Shown here in pieces: positions 6,994 through 16,023 of a DNA stretch of 64,000 bases. Source of the DNA: Bacillus sp. FJAT-44742 (GTDB taxonomy: Bacteria > Bacillota > Bacilli > Bacillales > Marinococcaceae); assembly GCF_002797315.1 (NCBI RefSeq), contig NZ_KZ454936.1, positions 3,295,645 through 3,359,644 of the forward strand, given 5' to 3'. The notes beneath the pieces were generated by a model. It saw only the letters and a program-made list of their open reading frames with translations, ran no database searches and was not told the DNA's origin. A program made the position numbers and the translations under genes. The stretch's first letter is position 1; every line of letters starts with the position of its first letter.

Positions 6994-8919
6994 ATGGCAT
7001 ATTCACATCTCTTCTCCCCCTCTACTATTCGAGGAATGGAAATGCAAAGTAAAGTGATTATGGGGTCAATGCATGTTGGACTTGAAGGCGAAGAAAACGG
7101 TTTAGAGAAGCTTACGGCTTTCTATGTACGCCGTGCAAAGGAACATGTGGGGTTAATTGTAACAGGAGGAGCTGCTGTGAGTCCGGAAGGAAGCGGCGGC
7201 GCTCACTTTATGTCCATATATAAAGATGATGACATTGCCTATTGGAGAAATCTTACCGATAAAGTTCATGAAGCCGGCGGTAAAATTGCGCTGCAGCTTT
7301 TTCACGCCGGTCGGTACGCATACAAAGCCGCAAACGGACTTGATCCGGTGGCCCCTTCTCCTCTTCAGTCTCCTATCAACCCTGATCAGCCCAGAGAATT
7401 AACAGATAGTGAAATTGAAGAATTAATAAAGTCCTTTTCCTCTGCTGCCAGGCGGGCAAAGGAAGCCGGATTTGATGCTGTTGAGATTATGGGTTCTGAA
7501 GGATACCTTATTAATCAATTTGTTTCTCCTGTCACTAACAAACGCACGGATCGCTGGGGAGGAAATTTTGAGAACCGGACCCGTTTTTCCATTGAAATTG
7601 CAAAAGCAGTCCGACATGAAACAGGAAACGAGTATCCCCTCATCTTTCGCATGTCTGGGCTTGACTTAATTGAAAACAGTACAACTGAAGAAGAAACGTT
7701 ATTGTGGGCAGAGAAGCTGGCTGAAGCAGACGTGGATTTACTTAATATCGGTATAGGCTGGCACGAATCAAGGGTCCCTACTATTTCGATGAAGGTTCCA
7801 AGAAACAACTTTGTCTATATAGCTGAAGGGATTAAAGCCCGCGTCCCTATTCCTGTCGTTGCTTCTAATCGAATTAATAATCCTGATGACGCGGAAGCTA
7901 TTCTCAAATCAAGGAAAGCAGACTATATCTCTATGGCCCGTCCATTCTTGGCAGACCCTGAGATCCTTACGAAAGCCAAAGAAAACCGACTCCAGGAAAT
8001 AAACACCTGTATCGCCTGTAATCAAGCCTGTCTTGACCATGTTTTTGAGGGGAAATCAGCCTCCTGTCTTGTCAACCCCGAAGCTGGCCGGGAGCTTACA
8101 CTCACACTTTCTCCCGCAACCAAGGCTAAGAACATTCTTGTCATTGGAGGCGGACCAGCTGGATTGGAAGCTGCAAAGACAGCAGCCTTGCGGGGTCATA
8201 AGGTTACTCTGGCTGATAATAAAACTGAAATCGGCGGTCAGTTAAACTACTCCCGGATTGTCCCCGGAAAGTCAGAGTTTAACGAAACGATTCGGTACTA
8301 CAAAGCAATACTCGAAAAAAATCAAGTCGCGATCCACCTTGGTGAAACGATTGTTGAAGACCATCCGCTCGTCAAAGAGGCTGATGAAATTGTAGTAGCC
8401 GCAGGAATCATTCCCCGCACTCCTGAGATAACAGGCATAAACCACTCACACGTGCTTTCCTATCAGGATGTATTTGAAGATAAAGCAAACATAAAAGGAG
8501 CTGTTATCATCATTGGCGGAGGTGGGATTGCCTGTGACCTTGCTTCCTTTTTATATGAAAAAGGCCATAAAGACATCTCTATGCTTCAGAGAAGCAGTCG
8601 TTTTGCGAAAGGAATTGGAAAAACGACAAGGTGGGCAACGATTCTTGAATTAAAAAAGAAAGGAGTTCAAATGCTCGGTGGCGTAACTTATAAAGAAGTT
8701 CAACCTGAAGGTGTGCTTGTCTCCATAGAGGGAGAGGACAAAGTGATCAAAGGTGAAACTGTCATTACCGCCAGCGGGCAGCTTCCAAACCCTGCTCTTT
8801 ACGAAGCGATCAGCCTGTCAGGAAAGCCTGTGCATGTGATTGGGGGAGCCAGGCACGCTCTTGGCCTTGATGCCAAGAAGGCAATTTATGAAGGGACGAT
8901 GACGGGTCGGGCATTATAG
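6994..8919 (+). CDS. fadH: 2,4-dienoyl-CoA reductase-type FMN/FAD/Fe-S oxidoreductase
   Basis: A 641-residue old-yellow-enzyme multidomain reductase. An FMN-binding TIM barrel (residues 1-330) with the HAGR loop and the GRWGGNFENRTRF-like block is followed by the 4Fe-4S cysteines C339, C342, C346 and C358 (TCIACNQACLD... SC), then an FAD domain with NILVIGGGPAGLEAAK and a second GxGxxG segment AVIIIGGGGIACDLA. This is the FadH architecture, reducing 2,4-dienoyl-CoA during beta-oxidation of unsaturated fatty acids. With the next gene it forms a small fatty-acid or enoyl-CoA cluster. Related NADH:flavin oxidoreductases act on other enoates, so substrate is not proved. Confidence 0.85.
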   Translation: MAYSHLFSPSTIRGMEMQSKVIMGSMHVGLEGEENGLEKLTAFYVRRAKEHVGLIVTGGAAVSPEGSGGAHFMSIYKDDDIAYWRNLTDKVHEAGGKIALQLFHAGRYAYKAANGLDPVAPSPLQSPINPDQPRELTDSEIEELIKSFSSAARRAKEAGFDAVEIMGSEGYLINQFVSPVTNKRTDRWGGNFENRTRFSIEIAKAVRHETGNEYPLIFRMSGLDLIENSTTEEETLLWAEKLAEADVDLLNIGIGWHESRVPTISMKVPRNNFVYIAEGIKARVPIPVVASNRINNPDDAEAILKSRKADYISMARPFLADPEILTKAKENRLQEINTCIACNQACLDHVFEGKSASCLVNPEAGRELTLTLSPATKAKNILVIGGGPAGLEAAKTAALRGHKVTLADNKTEIGGQLNYSRIVPGKSEFNETIRYYKAILEKNQVAIHLGETIVEDHPLVKEADEIVVAAGIIPRTPEITGINHSHVLSYQDVFEDKANIKGAVIIIGGGGIACDLASFLYEKGHKDISMLQRSSRFAKGIGKTTRWATILELKKKGVQMLGGVTYKEVQPEGVLVSIEGEDKVIKGETVITASGQLPNPALYEAISLSGKPVHVIGGARHALGLDAKKAIYEGTMTGRAL

Positions 8920-8926
8920 TAAAATG

Positions 8927-8945
8927 ACCCCGTAAGTAAGGCGGG
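8927..8945 (+). other. Short hairpin between fadH and the enoyl-CoA hydratase gene
   Basis: ACCCCG and CGGGGT flank a short loop with no T-run after it. It is too weak for a terminator and may shape or stabilise the intercistronic mRNA. Confidence 0.4.
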
Positions 8946-8976
8946 GTGACCACGAAAATACAGGAGGAGACATATC

Positions 8977-9729
8977 ATGAAGCAAAACACTGTGTTATAC
9001 GAGAAAAAAGAGAACATTGCATACATTACTTTAAACCGTCCGGAGGTGAAAAACGCACTGAACCTGGACATGCATAACGAATTGTTTGATTGCTTTAATG
9101 CAGCTGACAACGATGAAGAAGTCAAAGTGATCCTTCTTCAGGGCTCTGGAGACTCCTTCTGTGCGGGAGCTGATTTAAAAAGCGTTCCTGTAGAGGAAGA
9201 CGAACTTTTTGATTATGGCCATTACCTTCGTGAAACCTATAACCGCCTCATTTTGTTTATTGCTGATATTAAAAAACCAATCGTTGCATACTTAAACGGC
9301 ACAGCTGTCGGTGCCGGATTATCCATTGCCCTGGCCTGTGACTACAGGGTAGCTGAGTATGATTCAAAGCTTGCTCTCAGCTTTCTTAAAATTGGTCTCG
9401 TACCTGACGCGGGGGCATCTTACTTTCTCCCCCGCCTTGTAGGATTAAGCAAAGCCATGGAGCTATCCCTTGGAGAAACCCTTTCTGCTGAAGAAGCCTA
9501 TCGCATAAATCTCATCACTAAAATAGGTAATGCTGAAGATTTCGCCCAAAAGCTGACTTCGGTACCGGCTGAAGCATACGGACTTATGAAACAAAACATG
9601 ACTGAAGGGTTTGAAAAAAGCCTTGCTGAAGTCCTTGAAATGGAAGTATCTGCTCAAAGTCTGGCCGGGCAGACAGAGGAACACCGTCAAGCGCTTCTTT
9701 CCTTTATGTCGAAAGGAAAGAAATCATAA
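8977..9729 (+). CDS. Enoyl-CoA hydratase/isomerase family protein
   Basis: A 250-residue crotonase-fold enzyme. The signature region is clear: NRPEVKNALNLDMHNEL, the oxyanion loop CAGADLKS, and the PIVAYLNGTAVGAGLSIALACDYRVAEYDSKLALSFLKIGLVPDAG block. Expected to hydrate or isomerise enoyl-CoA esters in beta-oxidation, downstream of the dienoyl-CoA reductase encoded 57 bp before it. Good ribosome site AGGAGGAG. Specific substrate cannot be read from sequence. Confidence 0.85.
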   Translation: MKQNTVLYEKKENIAYITLNRPEVKNALNLDMHNELFDCFNAADNDEEVKVILLQGSGDSFCAGADLKSVPVEEDELFDYGHYLRETYNRLILFIADIKKPIVAYLNGTAVGAGLSIALACDYRVAEYDSKLALSFLKIGLVPDAGASYFLPRLVGLSKAMELSLGETLSAEEAYRINLITKIGNAEDFAQKLTSVPAEAYGLMKQNMTEGFEKSLAEVLEMEVSAQSLAGQTEEHRQALLSFMSKGKKS

Positions 9730-9806
9730 TTTCCCTCCCTACCATTGGCAAGCCCTTCATTTAGAACCTGAAGCTGGTTATCATAAGCGTACTCGTTTCG
9801 GCGAGA

Positions 9807-9829
9807 GAATACTTTATGGTATAGTATTC
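9807..9829 (+). promoter_or_regulatory. hemQ promoter with inverted repeat
   Basis: GAATACT (9807-9813) and AGTATTC (9823-9829) form a perfect 7-bp inverted repeat. It contains an extended -10, TGGTATAGT, about 35 bp before the hemQ start. A regulator covering the repeat would block the promoter; no known box is matched. Confidence 0.45.
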
Positions 9830-9861
9830 ATGGATTATTCTAACAAAGGGAGTGTTTAACC

Positions 9862-10614
9862 GTGGCTCAAGCTTCACAAACTTTAGATGGCTGGTACTGC
9901 CTGCACGACTTCCGCACGATGGATTGGACATCCTGGAAACAAGTACCGAGTGAAAAACGCCAAAGAATTATTCATGATTTTTTAAATATGGTAGAAGGCT
10001 GGCAGCAAGTAGAAGATAATGAAGAAGGCAGCCATGCTCTTTATTCAATCGTTGGACAAAAAGCTGATTTCATGATGATGATTCTTCGCCCTACCATGGA
10101 AGAGCTAAATGAAATCGAAAATGCTTTTAATAAATCCGGCCTTGCAGATTACACCATCCCTGCTTATTCCTATGTCTCTGTGGTAGAGCTTGGAAACTAC
10201 ATGCCTCCAAAGGACGGCAGCGATCCAACAGAGAACCCTGAGATCCGCGCAAGGATTTATCCGATTCTGCCAAAATGGAATCATATTTGCTTTTATCCTA
10301 TGGATAAAAAGCGTGAAGGAAATGATAACTGGTACTCTCTTCCGATGGACGAGCGCCGGGAGCTTATGAGAGCTCATGGCATGACAGGACGTAAGTATGC
10401 CGGCAAGGTTAAGCAGATTATTACCGGTTCAACTGGCTTTGATGATTGGGAGTGGAGTGTGACGCTCTTTGCCCATAATGTCCTGCAATTTAAAAAGCTT
10501 GTCTATGAAATGCGTTTTGATGAAGTATCTGCTCGTTACGGAGATTTCGGACCATTTTATGTTGGAAACCTTCTGGAGCCATCAAAAGTAGAGTCTTTTC
10601 TTTATGTGAAATAG
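9862..10614 (+). CDS. hemQ: Coproheme decarboxylase HemQ
   Basis: Last enzyme of the coproporphyrin-dependent heme pathway of Gram-positives: peroxide-dependent decarboxylation of coproheme to heme b. The 250-residue chlorite-dismutase-like protein has the [15 protein letters not shown] opening, the [13 protein letters not shown] strand, the conserved tyrosine in [11 protein letters not shown] and the heme-ligand region ahead of [33 protein letters not shown] start after GGGAGTG. It sits by pta as in B. subtilis (ywfI). Own promoter and terminator. Confidence 0.94.
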   Translation: MAQASQTLDGWYCLHDFRTMDWTSWKQVPSEKRQRIIHDFLNMVEGWQQVEDNEEGSHALYSIVGQKADFMMMILRPTMEELNEIENAFNKSGLADYTIPAYSYVSVVELGNYMPPKDGSDPTENPEIRARIYPILPKWNHICFYPMDKKREGNDNWYSLPMDERRELMRAHGMTGRKYAGKVKQIITGSTGFDDWEWSVTLFAHNVLQFKKLVYEMRFDEVSARYGDFGPFYVGNLLEPSKVESFLYVK

Positions 10615-10623
10615 CTTTACTTA

Positions 10624-10655
10624 CCTTCCGTCCTTATTGGGACGGAAGGTTTTTT
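10624..10655 (+). terminator. Terminator of hemQ
   Basis: CCTTCCGTCC (10624-10633) pairs perfectly with GGACGGAAGG (10640-10649), followed by six T. Confidence 0.95.
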
Positions 10656-10729
10656 ATTGGTTCTTATCTATCCATACCCTATGAATCCATTACTCTTTTT
10701 GAAAATCCATTCCCACCTCCTATTATCGA

Positions 10730-10758
10730 GCATATTGTATGGGAGGTAGGCATAAATT
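10730..10758 (+). promoter_or_regulatory. Sigma-E-type promoter of cwlJ-gerQ
   Basis: GCATATT (10730-10736), 14-bp spacer, CATAAATT (10751-10758). This fits the sigma-E consensus KMATATT-N14-CATACAHT at 14 of 15 positions and lies about 45 bp before cwlJ, a mother-cell gene in B. subtilis. Confidence 0.7.
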
Positions 10759-10804
10759 GAATCAGCGCCTATTTAGTTAACAACAACTAAAAGAGGTGAA
10801 TGTA

Positions 10805-11230
10805 ATGGCAATCATAAAAGCAAACCAAGAAGATCGGAAAGTCATGGCCAGACTTATGAGGGCTGAAGCAGAAGGGGAAGGAGTCCTGGGAATGCTTTTG
10901 GCCGGCAATGTGATGGTGAACAGAGTATTTGCCAACTGTATGGATTTTGTAGATATCCGCACTATCCCGCAAATGGCTTTCCAGTCACCTGGAGGATTTG
11001 AAGCTGTTCAGAAAGGCTACTTTTATCAGCGGGCCAGAGAAAAAGAAATCAGGCTTGCAAACAGGTTAATTAATGGAGAAAGATTTCATCCCGCTGAAGC
11101 TTCATTGTGGTTCTTCAGACCTGATGCCCCGTGTCCTGATGAATGGTTTGGCCAGCCATTTGTGGGGCAATTTAAAGCTCACTGCTTTTACTCGCCCAGA
11201 CCGGAAGACTGTCCAGAAGTTTATCGATAA
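10805..11230 (+). CDS. cwlJ: Spore cortex-lytic hydrolase CwlJ
   Basis: A 141-residue Hydrolase_2 family cortex hydrolase acting on muramic-delta-lactam peptidoglycan during germination. Recognised by MARLMRAEAEGEGVLGMLLAGNVMVNRV, the GYFYQRA segment and the LWFFRPDAPCP... FVGQFKAHCFY end, with the conserved catalytic glutamate in the AEAEGEG stretch. GTG at 10796 is open, but AGAGGTGA lies five bases before ATG 10805 and the family starts MAxIxA. No signal peptide: it is made in the mother cell and deposited on the coat with GerQ, encoded next. Confidence 0.94.
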   Translation: MAIIKANQEDRKVMARLMRAEAEGEGVLGMLLAGNVMVNRVFANCMDFVDIRTIPQMAFQSPGGFEAVQKGYFYQRAREKEIRLANRLINGERFHPAEASLWFFRPDAPCPDEWFGQPFVGQFKAHCFYSPRPEDCPEVYR

Positions 11231-11250
11231 CTGAAAAAGGAGTGTGGCAT

Positions 11251-11889
11251 ATGCAACGTCATGAACAACAGTGGCAAGGTCCAGCTCAGCAACAGACAGG
11301 AGGGCACACTGGATATCCAAGTCCTCAAGCCCATGGAGGTCAGCCAGCCATGGCTGGGGGCCCCCAAACAGGCCAGCATGCCCACCATCAGCCTGGAATG
11401 ACGGCTGGTATGCAGCAGCCCATGCCTGGACAACAACAAATGATGCCTGGCATGCAGCCTGGGATGATGCCCGGACAACAACAAATGATGCCTGGCATGC
11501 AACAGCCTGGGATGATGCCTGGACAACAAATGATGCCTGGCATGCAGCCTGGGATGATGCCCGGACAACAACAGCTGCCCGCCTTTCCGCAAATTCCAGG
11601 TATGCTTCCTCTAGAACAGTCGTATATAGAAAACATTTTGCGTCTGAATCGAGGAAAGCCAGTCACTGTGTACATGACATTTGAACAGAATCCGGACTGG
11701 GGATCCATGGTATTTGAAGGAATTGTGGAAGAAGCAGGACGGGATCATATTGTTCTCAGTAACCCTGAAACCGGCCAGTGGTATTTATTATTAATGGTTT
11801 ACTTAGACTATATTGTGTTTGAAGAAGAGATTGAATATGACTATCCATTTAACGATATCCCTCCTCTTGCCGGATATGCTCCAAGATAG
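11251..11889 (+). CDS. gerQ: Spore coat protein GerQ
   Basis: Inner-coat protein required to place CwlJ on the spore and cross-linked by transglutaminase in B. subtilis. Residues 1-45 are Gln/His/Pro-rich; about 45-110 is a repeat of MPGQQQMMPGMQ-like units; the C-terminal domain (about 118-212) is the conserved part, with LPLEQSYIENILRLNRGKPV and VFEGIVEEAGRDHIVLSNPETG. It begins 20 bp after cwlJ, likely the same sigma-E message. ATG 11251 follows AAGGAG by eight bases, better than GTG 11242. The repeats make it longer than the B. subtilis protein. Confidence 0.9.
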   Translation: MQRHEQQWQGPAQQQTGGHTGYPSPQAHGGQPAMAGGPQTGQHAHHQPGMTAGMQQPMPGQQQMMPGMQPGMMPGQQQMMPGMQQPGMMPGQQMMPGMQPGMMPGQQQLPAFPQIPGMLPLEQSYIENILRLNRGKPVTVYMTFEQNPDWGSMVFEGIVEEAGRDHIVLSNPETGQWYLLLMVYLDYIVFEEEIEYDYPFNDIPPLAGYAPR

Positions 11890-11894
11890 GTCGT

Positions 11895-11922
11895 AAAGCT
11901 CCCAGCTATGGGAGCTTTTTTA
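11895..11922 (+). terminator. Terminator of cwlJ-gerQ
   Basis: AAAGCTCCC (11895-11903) pairs with GGGAGCTTT (11910-11918), followed by T-rich sequence. Confidence 0.9.
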
Positions 11923-12083
11923 TTGTAAAGTGCTCTTCAAACTATAGATCTATATTCTTCTTTAAGCTTTTCCCATGGTTTCCTCTCAAACTTCGCTTGG
12001 CCTTATATTCCGACCGATCCCAGTGCCCCGTGGTCGCCCTGCCTCTTTCCCTTACCCGGGACAAAAAAATTTTGATTCCACAC

Positions 12084-12137
12084 TTGAAAGTCAGTAAAGA
12101 TCAAATTATAATGTGTTTAAGGTCAAAGTTAGTCAAA
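12084..12137 (+). promoter_or_regulatory. clpE promoter P1 with two CtsR boxes
   Basis: TTGAAA (12084-12089), 17 bp, TATAAT (12107-12112). Two CtsR-type heptad repeats: AGTCAGT-AAA-GATCAAA at 12089-12105 over the spacer, and GGTCAAA-GTT-AGTCAAA at 12121-12137 just past the start site. CtsR represses clp genes in Firmicutes and releases under heat stress. Confidence 0.85.
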
Positions 12138-12270
12138 TATAAATATAAGGTAAAAAATAAAATTCTTCCCCTCTTTTTGAGTAAACTTTGGTCTTTCCTT
12201 AAATAAGCAGGCATTATAGTCAGGATAACTTATGGTTGTAGAGCTATTCTTTTTAGGAAAAGCATAAGGA

Positions 12271-12324
12271 TTGAAAGTCAATAAAAGTCAAAATATAATA
12301 AAGTTAAGATCAACATTGGTCAAA
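12271..12324 (+). promoter_or_regulatory. clpE promoter P2 with two CtsR boxes
   Basis: TTGAAA (12271-12276), 17 bp, TATAAT (12294-12299), with CtsR boxes AGTCAAT-AAA-AGTCAAA (12276-12292) and GATCAAC-ATT-GGTCAAA (12308-12324). The unit repeats P1 exactly in layout at a distance of 187 bp, so it looks like an old promoter duplication. Confidence 0.85.
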
Positions 12325-12397
12325 TTACCGTAAAATCATTCCCGTTGAATGACAAAGCCACTATCAGTAATTCATTAACTACGCAGGAGGTAATAGT

Positions 12398-14551
12398 ATG
12401 AAAATGTGTGAGCAATGCAAACAGCGTCATGCACAAATTGAATTGCATATGAATATAAACGGAAACAAACAAAAGCTTACCCTATGTAATTATTGCTACG
12501 AGGAAATCAGAAACAGTATGAAACAGCCGTCAGGATTTCATCCACACGGTCAATCAAATCCTTTTGACCACTTTTTCCAAGATATCATGAAATCTAACAT
12601 GGGAAGCCAGGATATACCTTCTGAAAAAGCCTCTCAAACAGGAGGCCAAGGCGGCGGACTATTAGACGGCCTTGGAAAAAACTTGACACATGCTGCAAGC
12701 GCTGGATTAATTGATCCTGTCATTGGAAGAGACAAGGAAGTTGAAAGAGTTATTGAAACGTTAAACAGAAGAAACAAGAACAACCCGGTTCTTATCGGGG
12801 AGCCAGGGGTGGGAAAAACAGCGATTGCAGAAGGCCTTGCACTTCGAATTTCTGAAGGACAAGTCCCTGCAAAATTAAAGAATAAAGAAATTTACTTGCT
12901 TGATGTTTCTTCACTAGTCGCCAATACAGGCATCCGAGGACAATTCGAGGAAAGAATGAAGCAGCTGATCACAGAATTGCAGGAACGGAAAAACGTTATT
13001 CTTTTTATTGACGAAATTCACCAAATTGTTGGGGCAGGTTCCGCGGAAGGCTCATCAGATGCAGGCAATATTATGAAGCCTGCACTGGCCAGAGGAGAAA
13101 TACAGGTGATTGGAGCTACGACTCTTGCAGAATACCGAAAGATTGAAAAAGATGCAGCGTTAGAACGCCGCTTTCAGCCCGTTATGGTTAATGAACCAAC
13201 TACTGAGGATGCAGTGAGCATTCTAAAAGGCTTAAAGGAAAACTATGAAAAATTCCACAGCGTAACCTACTCTGATGACGCCTTAACAGCGTGCGTTACC
13301 CTTTCTAACCGCTATATCCAGGATCGTTTCCTTCCTGATAAGGCCATTGATCTTATGGATGAAGCAGGCTCTAAAATTAATCTTTCCTTTACAGAAGAAG
13401 ATGCAGGCGACATCCGAACACGATTAGAACAGATTGCAAGCGAAAAAGAAAAAGCGACAAGGCAAGAGGATTATGAGAAGGCTGCTAAACTTCGCGATGA
13501 AGAAGCCAAGCTCACCAAGCAATTAGATGAGTCAGAAAAAGAAAATAACAGTTCTTCAAATAAAGCAGCAGTCACCGTAGAAACGATTCAGGAAATTGTC
13601 GAGAACAAAACAGGGATTCCAGTCCGCCGCCTGCAAAAGGATGAACAGCAGAAAATGAAAGATCTTCCTGAGCGTTTAAACAAAAAGGTAATTGGTCAGG
13701 AAGAGGCAGTGATGAAAACGGCAAAAGCCATTCGCCGAAACCGTGCCGGACTTCGTAAAGGAAACCGTCCGATTGGTTCTTTCCTCTTTGTGGGACCGAC
13801 AGGCGTAGGAAAAACCGAGCTGTCAAAATCACTTGCCAAAGAAATCTTTGGAGATAAAGAAGCAATGATCCGCCTCGACATGAGTGAATACATGGAGAAG
13901 CATTCTGTTTCCAAACTAATTGGTTCTCCTCCTGGATATGTAGGTCATGAAGAAGCCGGACAATTAACCGAACGTGTCCGCCGCAAACCTTACTCTATTG
14001 TTCTTCTTGACGAAATTGAAAAGGCTCACCCTGATGTCCAGCATATGTTCCTTCAAATTATGGAAGACGGGCAGCTGACAGACAGTCAAGGACGAACAGT
14101 AAGCTTTAAAGATACCGTGATTATTATGACTTCCAATGCAGGCTCAAGCGTTAAAAAAATTACGGTAGGCTTTGGCAGTAAAGATGAAGCAGACGAAAAG
14201 GTTATGGAAGGACTAACAGATTACTTTAAGCCTGAATTCCTAAACCGCTTTGACAGTATTATAGGCTTTAAAGAACTAACCCAAGAAAACCTAGTTGCCA
14301 TAGTTGATCTTATGCTTGCTGATATAATCGAAGCAGCAGTTGAACAAGGAATCACTCTTCATATCAGCAAAGAAGCCAAAGAGCTTCTGGCAGAGAAGGG
14401 ATATGATCCTGCATACGGAGCCCGTCCTCTTCGCCGCGTCATTGAAGAAACAGTAGAAGACGGAATCGCTGACTTAATGCTTGAAGAAGAGCTGCTTACA
14501 AATATTAAAGTCATCACAGAAAACAATGAGATCCGTGTTAAAAAACAATAA
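12398..14551 (+). CDS. clpE: ATP-dependent Clp protease ATPase ClpE
   Basis: HSP100 unfoldase that feeds ClpP and clears damaged proteins, including CtsR. A 717-residue protein with an N-terminal zinc finger (C4, C7, C30, C33), then AAA+ module 1 (Walker A GEPGVGKT near 134, Walker B LFIDEIH), a UVR coiled-coil segment near 350-380, AAA+ module 2 (GPTGVGKT near 467, [10 protein letters not shown]) and the ClpB_D2-small domain. The zinc finger plus UVR separates ClpE from ClpC and ClpB. Ribosome site GGAGGTAA. Four CtsR boxes upstream predict heat-shock control. Confidence 0.96.
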   Translation: MKMCEQCKQRHAQIELHMNINGNKQKLTLCNYCYEEIRNSMKQPSGFHPHGQSNPFDHFFQDIMKSNMGSQDIPSEKASQTGGQGGGLLDGLGKNLTHAASAGLIDPVIGRDKEVERVIETLNRRNKNNPVLIGEPGVGKTAIAEGLALRISEGQVPAKLKNKEIYLLDVSSLVANTGIRGQFEERMKQLITELQERKNVILFIDEIHQIVGAGSAEGSSDAGNIMKPALARGEIQVIGATTLAEYRKIEKDAALERRFQPVMVNEPTTEDAVSILKGLKENYEKFHSVTYSDDALTACVTLSNRYIQDRFLPDKAIDLMDEAGSKINLSFTEEDAGDIRTRLEQIASEKEKATRQEDYEKAAKLRDEEAKLTKQLDESEKENNSSSNKAAVTVETIQEIVENKTGIPVRRLQKDEQQKMKDLPERLNKKVIGQEEAVMKTAKAIRRNRAGLRKGNRPIGSFLFVGPTGVGKTELSKSLAKEIFGDKEAMIRLDMSEYMEKHSVSKLIGSPPGYVGHEEAGQLTERVRRKPYSIVLLDEIEKAHPDVQHMFLQIMEDGQLTDSQGRTVSFKDTVIIMTSNAGSSVKKITVGFGSKDEADEKVMEGLTDYFKPEFLNRFDSIIGFKELTQENLVAIVDLMLADIIEAAVEQGITLHISKEAKELLAEKGYDPAYGARPLRRVIEETVEDGIADLMLEEELLTNIKVITENNEIRVKKQ

Positions 14552-14553
14552 CG

Positions 14554-14590
14554 AAAAAAGGGTTTCCTGCACAATCAGGAAGCCCTTTTT
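14554..14590. terminator. Bidirectional terminator between clpE and ywdK
   Basis: AAAAAAGGGTTTCCTG (14554-14569) pairs with CAGGAAGCCCTTTTT (14576-14590); T-runs follow on both strands, serving both convergent genes. Confidence 0.92.
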
Positions 14591-14591
14591 C

Positions 14592-14963
14592 TTATGCTCT
14601 TATTACATGAACTACAAGCAGAATCCAGGAAATAATAAATGCCATGCCGCCAATAGGGGTAATTGCTCCAAGCCAGGACATGCCTGTAAACGTCATTGTA
14701 TACAAGCTTCCAGAAAAAATAACAATTCCTGCGAACATCACCCACCCGGCCCATGCCAACAAGGCCGATTCTCCTGCATAAGCGGCTACCAATCCAATGG
14801 CTAAAAGGCCCAGTGCATGCATAACATGATACTGAACGCCAGTTTGATACACTTCCATCAGCCGATCAGTAACCCTTCCTTCTAATCCGTGAGCTCCAAA
14901 CGCCCCTAATCCTACAGCTAAAGCTGCATTTATTGCCCCGAGTACTACAAATACCTTCCACAT
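14592..14963 (-). CDS. ywdK: DUF423 membrane protein YwdK
   Basis: A 123-residue protein with four hydrophobic helices and the DUF423 signature LGAFGAHGLEGR near residues 19-30 and VQYHVMHALGLLAIGL near 43-58. Function is unknown in the family. It is the ortholog of B. subtilis ywdK, which also lies next to gerQ (ywdL). GGTGACAAGGA precedes the ATG. Convergent with clpE and separated from ywdI by 43 bp. Confidence 0.85.
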   Translation of the reverse strand: MWKVFVVLGAINAALAVGLGAFGAHGLEGRVTDRLMEVYQTGVQYHVMHALGLLAIGLVAAYAGESALLAWAGWVMFAGIVIFSGSLYTMTFTGMSWLGAITPIGGMAFIISWILLVVHVIRA

Positions 14964-15006
14964 TCCTTGTCACCTTCACTTCTTTTTTTCTTTATTGCAG
15001 TGATTA

Positions 15007-15306
15007 TTAAAATTCAAGGAGGCTTCCTTCTGAGGAGGGAGTTTCCCCCGACTTCTTTTGTTTAGGAGGGGAAACCGCCTGGCTCTCACTCATCAAGGGT
15101 TTTTGAATGGTCTGATAGTTTTTTGGAGGCAATGAATTATTGCTGAACGTTTCTTCTTCGCTTTCTAAAAGGAGATCACAATATGCTCGAATGAGACGAG
15201 CATGCTCTTTTATCGCTTGTTCATCGTCCCCGCGCTCTTGCAAGCGAGCGGCTTCTGTTTGTATTTTATGGATAATGGTGTGAGCTGAAATATTCACTCT
15301 GCTCAC
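15007..15306 (-). CDS. ywdI: YwdI family protein
   Basis: A 99-residue soluble protein. Residues 1-50 are helical with HTIIHKIQTEAARLQ and EHARLIRAYCDLLLE, matching the YwdI family (DUF5327); the remainder is low-complexity and polar. GTG start after AAAGGGC. It is upstream of ywdK in the same direction, likely one message. No function is known. Confidence 0.72.
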   Translation of the reverse strand: MSRVNISAHTIIHKIQTEAARLQERGDDEQAIKEHARLIRAYCDLLLESEEETFSNNSLPPKNYQTIQKPLMSESQAVSPPKQKKSGETPSSEGSLLEF

Positions 15307-15366
15307 CTGCCCTTTCTATTTTTGCCTTATTATAACATAGGAAAGTGACGGGTAAGGAATGAAGAA

Positions 15367-16023
15367 TTACACGGTCGGCTCTTTCACCTTTTCCATGAAA
15401 TTTTCCAAGGCAGCTAAATGTGTAATATTTTCATTACACTCCTGGCTATCTACACATATATAATGCCCTAGTGATTTATAATAATTTGGATCACTTGTAC
15501 TTGTAGCATTTGTAACAGCTGAAACAAATGAAACCTTGGTCTGCTTCTGACAGAAAAAGCATATATTTTTATGCTGCACCGGAGTGTACTTTCCTTCAAT
15601 TCCAACCCACTGACTGTTTTGTTCATAAACAATGAATTTTTTCTGCAGGCTAATATCATTCCACCCTAGATAAGTAAGTTTTGAAAACTCTATTTTTTCA
15701 AGATCAGGCAGGTTTAGTTTTTTATTTTTCTTAAACAACTTTCTTAGTGTTTCTTCTGGTACTGATGGAAACGAAAGGATATAGGAAGATAAGGAATGAA
15801 GATAATTGTGAAAATCCTGCTCTTGTTTCAGATCAATGATCAAGCCGAGCATTTGTCTCTGCTGGTTTGTCAGCCCTTCAAATTGAGCCAGTATTTTCTC
15901 CTCAGCATTTGCTTTCACCGCACTAATAACCGATTCATCTTTTACCTGAAGGTAATTTTTTTGAAGCTGAAAGGCCTGCTGTTTTATAAAGTTATATTGG
16001 TGGTTATAAATAAAAGGTTCCAT
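15367..16023 (-). CDS. FusB/FusC-family elongation factor G-binding protein
   Basis: A 218-residue two-domain protein: helical N-terminal domain (1-85) and a C-terminal zinc domain with CFFC and CVDSQEC cysteine pairs (about 155-200) in the ICFFCQKQTKVSFVSAVTN context. FusB proteins bind EF-G and help it leave the ribosome, giving fusidic acid tolerance in staphylococci; chromosomal relatives are common in Bacillaceae and may support translation under stress. Ribosome site AAGGAGAGG. Resistance is not implied. Confidence 0.78.
   Translation of the reverse strand: MEPFIYNHQYNFIKQQAFQLQKNYLQVKDESVISAVKANAEEKILAQFEGLTNQQRQMLGLIIDLKQEQDFHNYLHSLSSYILSFPSVPEETLRKLFKKNKKLNLPDLEKIEFSKLTYLGWNDISLQKKFIVYEQNSQWVGIEGKYTPVQHKNICFFCQKQTKVSFVSAVTNATSTSDPNYYKSLGHYICVDSQECNENITHLAALENFMEKVKEPTV

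Noticed and set aside
11242-11708. Long open frames in other phases and on the minus strand across gerQ
   Set aside because: They are by-products of the gerQ repeat; the plus-strand gerQ frame carries the known C-terminal domain.
11997-12206. Open frame of about 69 codons in the clpE upstream region
   Set aside because: It overlaps promoter P1 and two CtsR boxes, has no ribosome site and no family-like composition.
15367-16023. FusB-like gene as an acquired fusidic acid resistance gene
   Set aside because: No mobile element adjoins it and the base composition matches its neighbours; a resident chromosomal homologue is more likely.
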